From: a virus
Virus record (IMG/VR): IMGVR_UViG_3300048011_000824
Location: 1-63,955 of that record
Direction: 5' to 3' (one strand)
DNA length: 63,955 nt
Shown in pieces: positions 35,546 through 43,037 of the stretch. The stretch's first letter is position 1, and every line of letters starts with the position of its first letter. Position numbers and translations under genes: made by a program. The notes below the pieces were generated by a model, which did no database searches, was not told where the DNA came from, and was given only the letters and a program-made list of their open reading frames with translations.

Positions 35546-36227
35546 TTTGTATCCCCCATTCTCTTTCTTTGCACCAGAAACATTCTCCGCAGATTGGTAC
35601 ATATTGATATGGGGTGTAGTTTGTGTAATCCAAATCTTCAAATTCGCCTTCGCAGCTACGTGTAATCTCCAACAATTCGCCAATTTCAAAATTCATATAT
35701 TGTTTAATAATCCAGTCTTTGCGAACATTAACAAAAGGATGACATATTTTTGCGCCCATGTGTTCCATTTCAACTGGCAAACTTGCATCGTCTCTGTCGT
35801 TGAGCTTGCCTTCAAAATCTTCAGTTGGATTAAGAGTAACGCCTGCATACCATGCATCTAGTTTAAACATATTTCCAATGTATTCGTTGTGTGCTCGGAG
35901 TATGATTCTGTTACCGGGCTTGAGCGCACCGTATTCGTCTTTGACAAGATATTCTGTGGGCTCCTCTAGTTCCGGCGGTATAAACCCCTCGATGTGTTCT
36001 ATACGATTACTAAAATTTTCTCGAAGCCAGCTTACAACATCTTTGGCAATCCATCGCTGCCAAGGTCGTGTTTTCCACATTCGAACTTGTGTAGTAAAGT
36101 AAATGTCAGCATTTGAATTGCGTAAAATAAGATACGCTAGTAGTGCACTATCAGCACCGCCACTTAAACTAATGCCAATACGTTTCCACTTCGATTCCAA
36201 CGGGATGTAAACTTTATCTATATTCAT
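35532..36227 (-). CDS. QueC-like PP-loop ATP pyrophosphatase
   Basis: 231 residues. RIGISLSGGADSALLAYL is the N-type PP-loop. TRSCEGEF and CGECFWCKEREWG near the C-terminus match the zinc-ligand region of QueC (preQ0 synthase), which amidates and dehydrates a carboxylate with ATP and ammonia. No QueD, QueE or GTP cyclohydrolase lies in the window, so preQ0 synthesis is not supported; a QueC-type amidation of another acid is possible. A paralogue (55334) also precedes rSAM genes on the minus strand. It overlaps the class A rSAM gene by 14 nt and abuts the oxygenase upstream. Confidence 0.75.
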   Translation of the reverse strand: MNIDKVYIPLESKWKRIGISLSGGADSALLAYLILRNSNADIYFTTQVRMWKTRPWQRWIAKDVVSWLRENFSNRIEHIEGFIPPELEEPTEYLVKDEYGALKPGNRIILRAHNEYIGNMFKLDAWYAGVTLNPTEDFEGKLNDRDDASLPVEMEHMGAKICHPFVNVRKDWIIKQYMNFEIGELLEITRSCEGEFEDLDYTNYTPYQYVPICGECFWCKEREWGIQNALK

Positions 36228-37033
36228 TAGTAATGTTTTAAATGTCCTATGCCGATACGCTGCCTAAAGTCTTGTGTAAATTTGCAATCAATACGCAACC
36301 CGTATTCTTGTTCCATACTAAATTCACCACCGTGCCAGTCTTGGTCGTTAAAAAAACATGCATGACTGTTGACATAATGTTTGCGTTTGTATTCAGGATC
36401 CCAAATATAAAATCCACGCTGTGTGTTTGGTCGAATGTGTATAAACTCTATGTTGTGATCAGTATAATTTCTAGTGTCTGCATCTAAATCTCTATGCTCA
36501 AAAGGCTTGCTACTACTTGCACTAACAAAAAATATTACTCTACCTATGTGTTCAACTATACCATCTTGTTTTAGTTTGTTGACCCATTGCATAACGCCGG
36601 GAAAATATTTTGCCTCAGGCGTTTCGTGTCTTTCTTCAGCGCCTCTATCTTTCATATTGGTGCCTTCTTCACGCAATACATAATAAATGTAAGGATCGTG
36701 TGCACCTAGCGTAGTAGACAAATATCGTACAAACACATTACGTTGTTTGTAATCACTAAAATCTTTGGGAAATATTTTATCACCTTCGATTCGTATTGGA
36801 TCATCGGCTTCTAATTGTTGATATTCTTCAAATGCTTTGTACACAGGCTTCCAATTTGCAATATAGCTCATATCGTCAAAGTCAAATCCTGGTTTCATCC
36901 AAGTTCCTTCTTTGGCAAATTCTCGTGCTTGTGCCATGCCTCTTGCAATTTCGGCATGTAAACTTTGAAATCCGTTGATATCTAAAAACGGATCTAAATC
37001 TATATAGGGTAAGTTTTCGAATCCTCGTATCAT
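36227..37033 (-). CDS. 2-oxoglutarate/Fe(II) oxygenase-like protein
   Basis: 268 residues. FFVSASSSKPFEHRDLD carries His-Arg-Asp as HxD iron ligands; FFNDQDWHGGEF gives the distal His and YGLRIDCKF the Arg for 2-oxoglutarate. GFYIWDPEYKRKHYVNSHAC lies between. It has an about 130-residue N-terminal extension that I do not recognise. It is first in a minus-strand operon of oxygenase, QueC-like, rSAM A, rSAM B and rSAM C. TATAAGTA lies 5 nt before the ATG with no ribosome site, so the transcript would be leaderless. The substrate is unknown. Confidence 0.7.
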   Translation of the reverse strand: MIRGFENLPYIDLDPFLDINGFQSLHAEIARGMAQAREFAKEGTWMKPGFDFDDMSYIANWKPVYKAFEEYQQLEADDPIRIEGDKIFPKDFSDYKQRNVFVRYLSTTLGAHDPYIYYVLREEGTNMKDRGAEERHETPEAKYFPGVMQWVNKLKQDGIVEHIGRVIFFVSASSSKPFEHRDLDADTRNYTDHNIEFIHIRPNTQRGFYIWDPEYKRKHYVNSHACFFNDQDWHGGEFSMEQEYGLRIDCKFTQDFRQRIGIGHLKHY

Positions 37034-37038
37034 ACAAT

Positions 37039-37046
37039 TACTTATA
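37039..37046 (-). promoter_or_regulatory. Late-type TATAAGTA at leaderless position
   Basis: Minus-strand TATAAGTA (one difference from TATAAATA), 5 nt before the ATG at 37033. The same CATAAGTA/TATAAGTA word plus 5 nt occurs at 22519. Confidence 0.45.
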
Positions 37047-37047
37047 T

Positions 37048-37055
37048 ATTAAATA
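37048..37055 (+). promoter_or_regulatory. Late-type ATTAAATA at leaderless position
   Basis: ATTAAATA, then CAGT, then the ATG at 37060. The opposite gene's promoter word lies 1 bp away, so the 26-bp intergenic region is nearly all promoter. Confidence 0.4.
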
Positions 37056-37059
37056 CAGT

Positions 37060-37716
37060 ATGATAACTAACACTGAATTTACAACAACCTCTGATAAACT
37101 TTTGCAAGCAAATGCACTTTGTCAACACATGGAAGGAAAAACTGTTATCAATCGTCCTACAGGAAATTTCTTTTATGATCCTTGGGAAATATTACCAGAG
37201 TACAAAGATACAGTATTTGAAGAATTGCTTGCACCATTAGAAAACATTGGCGAAGCAAGAATTGTAAAACAAGAGTCTGGCACTTGCTATTATGCACACA
37301 GCGATGTGGACGACAGATATCATTTAAACATCAGTGGCGATTGCGCTTGTCTATTAGACTTGGATAAAAACACAATGTATCCGTTGGAGTCTGATGGAAA
37401 ATATTACCTAATGAACGCAGGAAAAAATCACAGTGCTGCTAACTTTGGACAATACCCGAGATATCAACTTGTAGTTCGTAAACTATTGCAACGTGCAGGC
37501 TGGGTATATGAAACAATTGAGATACACGGCGGCGGCAACAATCCCAGGTTTGTGTTTGACAAATACATTAGTCCAATACTCAATGATATGAACAAACGGA
37601 ATGTAATGAACAATTTTCAAGTTCTTGAAACAGGTGTTCGTTTAACAACAAATAATTTTTGGGCAGAAACTTTAAAAAGCGTTTTGCCTATTGGATTTAA
37701 GATAGTTAAGCACTAA
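37060..37716 (+). CDS. 2-oxoglutarate/Fe(II) oxygenase-like protein
   Basis: 218 residues. CYYAHSDVDDRYHLNISGDC supplies HxD, GKNHSAANFGQYPRYQLVVR the distal His and Arg, in the order of aspartyl/asparaginyl beta-hydroxylase-like enzymes. The core is short. A C-terminal segment of about 60 residues (NFWAETLKSVLP) is extra. It is a single plus-strand gene flanked by minus-strand genes, leaderless, and overlaps the halogenase gene tail-to-tail by 45 bp, the longest overlap in the window. It could act on the same product as the halogenase, but this is inferred from position alone. Confidence 0.68.
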   Translation: MITNTEFTTTSDKLLQANALCQHMEGKTVINRPTGNFFYDPWEILPEYKDTVFEELLAPLENIGEARIVKQESGTCYYAHSDVDDRYHLNISGDCACLLDLDKNTMYPLESDGKYYLMNAGKNHSAANFGQYPRYQLVVRKLLQRAGWVYETIEIHGGGNNPRFVFDKYISPILNDMNKRNVMNNFQVLETGVRLTTNNFWAETLKSVLPIGFKIVKH

Positions 37717-39090
37717 TTTTTGTGTGTTGTTTGGTATGTCTTGTTTAAATTTTGACATATCGCAATCCCAAGTTGTTGCAAGTTGTGCCCACATATAATC
37801 AGGAAACATGCTATACCAATGCGATACATATTCTAACGTGTTGTCTTTGTATTTTTTATATACTAAATCAGCATGATTATCTCTTACACCAATTTTGCGC
37901 ATATCTTGCCAGAATTTATTTGTGCCTTTGTTGCACAATGTGTAGTGTACTAAAATAAAAAGTGCAGTGTCGTCGAACCCGGCTGGTATAATATCATCAA
38001 ATAAATTGTTGTTTTGGTAACGTATTGTATCAATTGCTCGGTGTACAGTGGCTAGTGTATGCCATATAGCATTTGCTTCCATAGGTTCAACAAATCCTGC
38101 TGTTAGACCTATTGCAAAAACATTTCCAGCTCTTGGGTTTTTTAATCTTCCAGGTTTCCACTTTAACAACCTAGGCTGTGCTATATTATTACACTCAACA
38201 GTTTTAAAATATGCAAGCATTTTGTCGTCATCAAAATACTCATCACTGTACACAAGACCGGATCCGGTGCGATCTTTTAAATCAATTTTAAATTGCCAGC
38301 CATAGTCGTGTCTAATACTTTGTGTATAGTATTTTGTGCCTTCATTTTTTAACGGCATTACCCATGCACTATTAACTTTATTGTCTTTGTATTCTACAAA
38401 AGAATCATCTACATTATTAACAAGCAATCGATTAAAGCCTGTGCAATCAAGCCAATAATCTGATGTAATTACTTCATTGTTTACTTTTACACTTTGTACA
38501 CCGTCTGAATTTGTTTTAACATTTGTAACAGTACCTTCGATAAACTTTACACCAAGTGGTTTTGAAATATTTTCTATTACCCAATTGCTTATACTATGTG
38601 CATCGATGTGATGCGATATTGACAACGGCTGTTTTGCAGATGTAGGTACAATGTTATTTTCCATAAAATTGTGCAACTCGTACCAACTAGATTGAAAATT
38701 ATCTGTGTGGCCATTTAAAAACAAATTTACAGCAACATCGAGTGTACTAAGTTGATTGACATCTCTGTTTATGTAAGTTTCTAAATCGTATTGATCAATA
38801 CTGTCTAATTGTTTATTGTAAGTAAATCCAAAATGCTGATCTTGTTCCGTCCATCCTTGGAAACAATTTGAAAGTTTCCATTCACTGTTTACACCTTGCA
38901 TCCAAACTGACTGGTCAACTCCAAACCTTTGTAAAAACGCCCATATATGCGGAGTAACACTTTCTCCTACTCCTATTGTAGGAATTTCTTTGCTGTAAAT
39001 TTGTACAACTTCTGCTTTGGGGAAGTTTTTCTTAGCCCATGCACCAGCAAATGCTCCAGCAGTACCGGCTCCTACAACTGTAATTTTCAT
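37672..39090 (-). CDS. Flavin-dependent halogenase (tryptophan-halogenase family)
   Basis: 472 residues. GAGTAG at 7-12 binds FAD; IGVGESVTPH follows at 39-48; SEWKLSNCF carries Lys72 at the place of the catalytic haloamine lysine; GFVEPMEAN carries the catalytic Glu region. The usual WxWxIP box is GWQFKID, so it is degenerate, as can occur in divergent viral and carrier-protein-type halogenases. A viral flavin halogenase (VirX1, cyanophage Syn10) has been characterised, so phage halogenation has precedent. It overlaps the AMP-ligase by 4 nt (ATGA), which suggests halogenation of an activated acyl substrate. It needs a flavin reductase, not seen here. Confidence 0.85.
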   Translation of the reverse strand: MKITVVGAGTAGAFAGAWAKKNFPKAEVVQIYSKEIPTIGVGESVTPHIWAFLQRFGVDQSVWMQGVNSEWKLSNCFQGWTEQDQHFGFTYNKQLDSIDQYDLETYINRDVNQLSTLDVAVNLFLNGHTDNFQSSWYELHNFMENNIVPTSAKQPLSISHHIDAHSISNWVIENISKPLGVKFIEGTVTNVKTNSDGVQSVKVNNEVITSDYWLDCTGFNRLLVNNVDDSFVEYKDNKVNSAWVMPLKNEGTKYYTQSIRHDYGWQFKIDLKDRTGSGLVYSDEYFDDDKMLAYFKTVECNNIAQPRLLKWKPGRLKNPRAGNVFAIGLTAGFVEPMEANAIWHTLATVHRAIDTIRYQNNNLFDDIIPAGFDDTALFILVHYTLCNKGTNKFWQDMRKIGVRDNHADLVYKKYKDNTLEYVSHWYSMFPDYMWAQLATTWDCDMSKFKQDIPNNTQKLVLNYLKSNRQNAF

Positions 39091-40154
39091 AACACTTGTG
39101 TACGAACAACTTTTCTAAGATTGTCGTCTACTGCAATATGCGGAACTTTTTTAATTCTAAATCTTTGAATATAGGAAAACTGTTCTTTGATTTTTTCGAT
39201 ATTGGATAAATCGCCAGTATAATGCAACACAATTCTATCGTTGACTTCTTGGCATAACGCAGCTTCTGCTCCGTTCTTGATTGCTTCTTTTTCTAATACT
39301 TCAGGATAAATGCGTGTGCCACACTCTCCTAATTTTAACATATTCAGTTTACGGCCTTTGAATACAAAACGATTTGCATCGCCTTCTACTACATCACCAC
39401 TTAGCCACCAATCTTTTTGCGAACTCCATTTGCAACAAATTTGGCTGTCTTCAATTTTAAAGTCAACGCCAGGAGTAACACAATCGAGGCCATATGTGTT
39501 TGGCTCCTCACTTAACAGTGTTACCGGAGGCACTTCGGTACATCCGTATGCATTGTATACTTTTTGTGCACCGTGCTCACGCAGTTCTTCTAACATTCCG
39601 TCTGGTGTAAATTCAACTGCCGTCATTAAACTGTCTAAACTACTCATATCTAGTTCTTTCCAACGAGGATGCTGATGCAATGTTCTCCAGATTACCGGAA
39701 GTATGAGAGAATGTGTCGGTCGAATTTCGTGCACTCTATCAATGTAGCTTAGGCCTGTAAAATTTTCAATATGTAGCTCGCAACCTAGCTTTGCTGCAAT
39801 CCAAGTACTAACTGGATAAAACGCAATCCCTCTTGGTGAATAATAACTCATTAGCCGACTGTTTTTGTCCAAGTTAAACAATTTAATGTTTGCGTCAACA
39901 ACTTGTTCAATTACTTCTCTAGTATGGCTGATTTGTTTAGGGTGTCCTGTAGTTCCACTTGTTGATAAATTCAAAAACCCATTGCCTTTGTGTCCCCAGC
40001 TTAGTGTACAATTATCGCCATACCATGCAGACAGTGTGTTGTAAACGTTTGGCAACCAATCCATGCTATCGCAGAAAAAGTTTTGATTTTTATGACCAAG
40101 GGTTGAATTCATAAATGTGTTGTCTAGCTTTTCGCCATTGATAAAAAGTTTCAT
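39087..40154 (-). CDS. AMP-forming acyl/aryl ligase (adenylation domain), short
   Basis: 355 residues, shorter than typical 500-residue ANL enzymes. The P-loop LSTSGTTGHPK is at about 63-73, YNAYGCTEVPP is the A5 motif, WLSGDVVE with the ATP-contacting Asp is A7, and FKGRKLNMLKLGE is A8. The C-terminus has a Lys (NLRKVVR) as in A10. The N-terminal sub-domain is reduced. It would adenylate a carboxylic acid. In pyrrolnitrin- and pyoluteorin-type pathways such ligases feed flavin halogenases via a carrier protein; I see no carrier-protein Ser motif in this window. Overlap with the halogenase implies joint function. Confidence 0.82.
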   Translation of the reverse strand: MKLFINGEKLDNTFMNSTLGHKNQNFFCDSMDWLPNVYNTLSAWYGDNCTLSWGHKGNGFLNLSTSGTTGHPKQISHTREVIEQVVDANIKLFNLDKNSRLMSYYSPRGIAFYPVSTWIAAKLGCELHIENFTGLSYIDRVHEIRPTHSLILPVIWRTLHQHPRWKELDMSSLDSLMTAVEFTPDGMLEELREHGAQKVYNAYGCTEVPPVTLLSEEPNTYGLDCVTPGVDFKIEDSQICCKWSSQKDWWLSGDVVEGDANRFVFKGRKLNMLKLGECGTRIYPEVLEKEAIKNGAEAALCQEVNDRIVLHYTGDLSNIEKIKEQFSYIQRFRIKKVPHIAVDDNLRKVVRTQVL

Positions 40155-40155
40155 A

Positions 40156-40749
40156 TTATAATCCTTCTAAAATAAATTCAGCCTCGGGCCAAACATGTTG
40201 TTTAAGATCGGTTATCCATTTTTCACTGTTGATTTTCCAAAACGATTGAAAATTGTTCCTATAGTCTAATTCGATTGGATTTTCTAAATACCCCCATCGA
40301 TGCATAACCTTGGTCCAAATTCGATGTACCTTGATTTGTGTGCCTACTTCGTTTTCATTTGTGCTCACATATATAGGAGTATTAATGCCACAATATTTAA
40401 TACATACAGGAAAAAGCAGTTGTGTTGTATAATGACTAAACGGATTGTTGTTGTAATTTTGCATACCAAACTTGTGCTCACCTCCAATAAGGTGTCTAAG
40501 AATACAGGTACGAGCTCCAACTCGGTATGCATTTTCCTCTAATATGTTCAGTTCTTCCAAACTGTGCAAGCACACACTTCCCACGGCTGCATCTTCCCAA
40601 TACAGTATATAGGTTTTATAATCTTTTAGATGTTTCATATTATCGTGCAAAACTTCTTGATTACAATTGTTGTAATACCCGTGTTGCTCTGCTTGTTTGT
40701 AAAATTCTCTTAGATCTAAATCTTCAGAAAATTCTTTGATACTAAACAT
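40156..40749 (-). CDS. Possible GNAT-like acyltransferase
   Basis: 197 residues from the ATG at 40749, overlapping the upstream gene by 8 nt. YKTYILYWEDAAVGSVCLHS followed by YRVGARTCILRHL resembles the strand order before the acetyl-CoA site of GNAT proteins, but the usual RxxGxG/A is not clear. The C-terminal half is Trp-rich (RIWTKVMHRWGYLE). It could take an acyl group from the AMP-ligase made next. The family assignment is weak; the protein may be an unrelated ancillary protein. Confidence 0.38.
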   Translation of the reverse strand: MFSIKEFSEDLDLREFYKQAEQHGYYNNCNQEVLHDNMKHLKDYKTYILYWEDAAVGSVCLHSLEELNILEENAYRVGARTCILRHLIGGEHKFGMQNYNNNPFSHYTTQLLFPVCIKYCGINTPIYVSTNENEVGTQIKVHRIWTKVMHRWGYLENPIELDYRNNFQSFWKINSEKWITDLKQHVWPEAEFILEGL

Positions 40750-41422
40750 ATATCTGTTTTGCCTCTTCGATAAAGTTAATTGGGTAATTTGATTTAAAGC
40801 TGTCCAAACAAATTTGTGCATAAAAGTCAAACGATGCTTGTTGATTGATACTAACATTGTTTTCTTGCAAATATCCTAGCAATTTGTTTTTTCTATCCTC
40901 ACTGATATGATCAAGCACATCTGTGATTGACACACGTGGCTCGTTATCATTATAACAAAAGAAATGATTAATACTTTTTAACTTGCCATCCACAACAAAA
41001 AAGCTGCTCGGATGCAAGCTGTATTTCCATATGCCTGCACGTCTGTAATCTTTTAAAATATCGATCATTTGTTCTTGCCAGTTGGGTAAAACATTGCTGT
41101 AGTTGTCTTGGTTGCAACTTGCTTGCTGCCAAAAATCTTCACCTTCAATTTCAAATACAATTCTTTTGTCGTGTTCATCAAGTTCTGTAATCTTTAATAT
41201 ATGATGAGGAAACTTTGCTGTCATTTGATTTGTAAATTCTAATTCACGTTTCCATTTAGATTGTAGTGCTGATTCTGACAAGCATTGATTTTTATGATAT
41301 TGTTGATCATATGTATAATGTACACTAAAAAGATTGTTTTGTCTATCTATTTTACTGGTGTAAACTAAATTATTTCTGCACAATCCAACGCCTGGCACAC
41401 GATTGTAATAATATTCAAACAT
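40742..41422 (-). CDS. Predicted kinase-fold protein
   Basis: 226 residues. ELEFTNQMTAKFPHHILKI gives the N-lobe helix and hinge area, IVFEIEGEDF the hinge, and DYRRAGIWKYSLHPSSFFVV then GKLKSINHFFCYND the catalytic-loop and DFG-like segments, with Asn-His in the place of Asp-Phe. The missing aspartate suggests a pseudokinase or a distinct chemistry. Its counterpart is at 16699-17301. It lies between the fibre-like gene and the acyltransferase-like gene in the halogenase operon. The fold is inferred by motif order only. Confidence 0.4.
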   Translation of the reverse strand: MFEYYYNRVPGVGLCRNNLVYTSKIDRQNNLFSVHYTYDQQYHKNQCLSESALQSKWKRELEFTNQMTAKFPHHILKITELDEHDKRIVFEIEGEDFWQQASCNQDNYSNVLPNWQEQMIDILKDYRRAGIWKYSLHPSSFFVVDGKLKSINHFFCYNDNEPRVSITDVLDHISEDRKNKLLGYLQENNVSINQQASFDFYAQICLDSFKSNYPINFIEEAKQIYV

Positions 41423-42993
41423 CAGCTGTACAATGGAATAAATTTAGTTTCGCCGTTGACTGTCATTTGTAACCAGCTGTCAGGTGCAGACGTATTGTGA
41501 GGAACAACTCCTGTTTCGCCGTCAACTTTGAATTCTGCAAGTGTTGTGTGCAATTTTCCCCATTTGTCAATTTTTGTATATTGCGGACCTGCGTCAACAT
41601 TATTTACAACAAAGTGCAATTCTCCACTGCACCCATGTCCGTCGATGTCCATGTATTTGAATTTATCATCTTGAGGAATTTTAGCAGTAATATATGCTGC
41701 AACACTTTTCTGTGTAGTCGATGTTTCTTCTGCTGTACTGTCAAACAAACTACTGTCTTCTGGGTCAGTTCCGGTTTGTATTGTAGCGTTCCAGTTCAGT
41801 GCTGGCAAACTGTCTCCCGGTTTCGAAGGAGCAGGTTGCATCCACGTTCCGCCAACTCCGCATAATTCAATACCTTGCTGAAACCAGTGAGGAATATCCG
41901 GCTCTTGTTTTCTGTAAAATTTAGCTTCGATGGCAGGTTGACTCCATGCACTTTCAATGTTTAAAAAGATTCCTTCATTGCCTATTTCTGTACTGTCAAT
42001 GTCGATGTGACTGCACACAATATCTTTGGTAAACAATTTAGTTGAGCTAAAAATATTTTGTTCAGGATCGTACGCCTCTGCACCAGCTGCACTGTACAAG
42101 TAGCCTGACATACTGATGCTGTCCCAGTGCTGCATGGTAGCATCGTATTTGACATCACCTGTGTACGGATTGACAATGTTTCCTTGAAACTCGCCGCTGA
42201 ATGTACCGTCTGCAGATTCAACATCGAGATTCTTGATGCGCATACTTTCACTGCTGTGGTTGTATATGACTTCGCCAATTTCGTTGTAAATATCTCCTAA
42301 GAATGTACCTGCAAATTGCCCGTTTACTTGCTTGTTGAATTCTCCAGAGTGCGGATTGAACACAATAGTTCCAATTTCGTCCATTATGTTGCCCACTAAA
42401 TTACCGTTGACATCACCATTAAAAGTGCCTGTTTCTTTGTCAACCAGTAATGCGCCATGCTCGCTTATAACGTTGCCTTGTAGATTTCCGTAAAATAATG
42501 TGTTGTCCTTGTCAAACGCAATTACACCTTCGCTGTTGTAAATGTTGCTAACAACATCTCCAGAAAACATTCCGTTTGCAAACAGCGAGTTTCCTTTGTT
42601 GTCCACTACATCGCCATTAACGTTGCCGTACCATGTTCTATTGCCAACGCTTGCAACCACAGATCCTGTATCGTCATACAAGTCGCCCACAAAGTTTCCT
42701 CTAAACACTCCGGTTTCAAAATCAAAAACTTGGTTGCCAAAATGATCAATTAAATTAGCATGGACGTTTTTTGCATAAACTTCTTTAGTCTCAGCATCAA
42801 AAACAACTTCGTCGTTGTTGGCAATTATGTTGCCTTTGAATGTTCCAAAGAATGTTGCAGTCTGTTCGTCCAACAACACCTCGCCGGTGCTGCTGGCAAT
42901 GTTTGCTTTTAGAGTATTGGTCCAACTATCTAAAATAATTGTGCTGTCTGCACCTTCAATGTTTATCCGATAAGATGCGCCGTCATAAATCAT
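41422..42993 (-). CDS. Repeat-built fibre-like structural protein
   Basis: 523 residues. The first about 290 residues consist of about nine degenerate repeats of roughly 30 residues. Each has GxFxGxhxGNhh followed by (D/N)xxGxhhFD; examples are TFFGTFKGNIIANN, GVFRGNFVGDLYDD and GMFSGDVVSNIYNS. Periodic Gly and alternating hydrophobics suggest a beta-solenoid shaft. The C-terminal 200 residues are a globular domain with SGELHFVVNNVDAG and a terminal TVNGETKFIPLYS. No collar or peptidase motif is seen. The AAGGAG ribosome site precedes the ATG. It is first in the minus-strand operon of kinase-like, GNAT-like, ligase and halogenase genes, far from the main structural block. Confidence 0.66.
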   Translation of the reverse strand: MIYDGASYRINIEGADSTIILDSWTNTLKANIASSTGEVLLDEQTATFFGTFKGNIIANNDEVVFDAETKEVYAKNVHANLIDHFGNQVFDFETGVFRGNFVGDLYDDTGSVVASVGNRTWYGNVNGDVVDNKGNSLFANGMFSGDVVSNIYNSEGVIAFDKDNTLFYGNLQGNVISEHGALLVDKETGTFNGDVNGNLVGNIMDEIGTIVFNPHSGEFNKQVNGQFAGTFLGDIYNEIGEVIYNHSSESMRIKNLDVESADGTFSGEFQGNIVNPYTGDVKYDATMQHWDSISMSGYLYSAAGAEAYDPEQNIFSSTKLFTKDIVCSHIDIDSTEIGNEGIFLNIESAWSQPAIEAKFYRKQEPDIPHWFQQGIELCGVGGTWMQPAPSKPGDSLPALNWNATIQTGTDPEDSSLFDSTAEETSTTQKSVAAYITAKIPQDDKFKYMDIDGHGCSGELHFVVNNVDAGPQYTKIDKWGKLHTTLAEFKVDGETGVVPHNTSAPDSWLQMTVNGETKFIPLYS

Positions 42994-43002
42994 ATTTTCT
43001 CC

Positions 43003-43031
43003 TTGACAAAACTGCTTACTGTATATATACT
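43003..43031 (+). promoter_or_regulatory. Consensus sigma70 promoter, leaderless position
   Basis: TTGACA at 43003-43008, a 17-bp spacer and TATACT at 43026-43031. The ATG at 43038 is 6 nt after the -10, so the transcript would begin at the start codon. The -35 lies next to the ribosome site of the opposite gene. Confidence 0.75.
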
Positions 43032-43037
43032 AACAAC

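Noticed and set aside
42939-43037. Upstream extension of the GT-like gene at 43038
   Set aside because: It would read through the -10 and -35 of a strong promoter and into the opposite gene's coding region; the family N-terminus begins at 43038.
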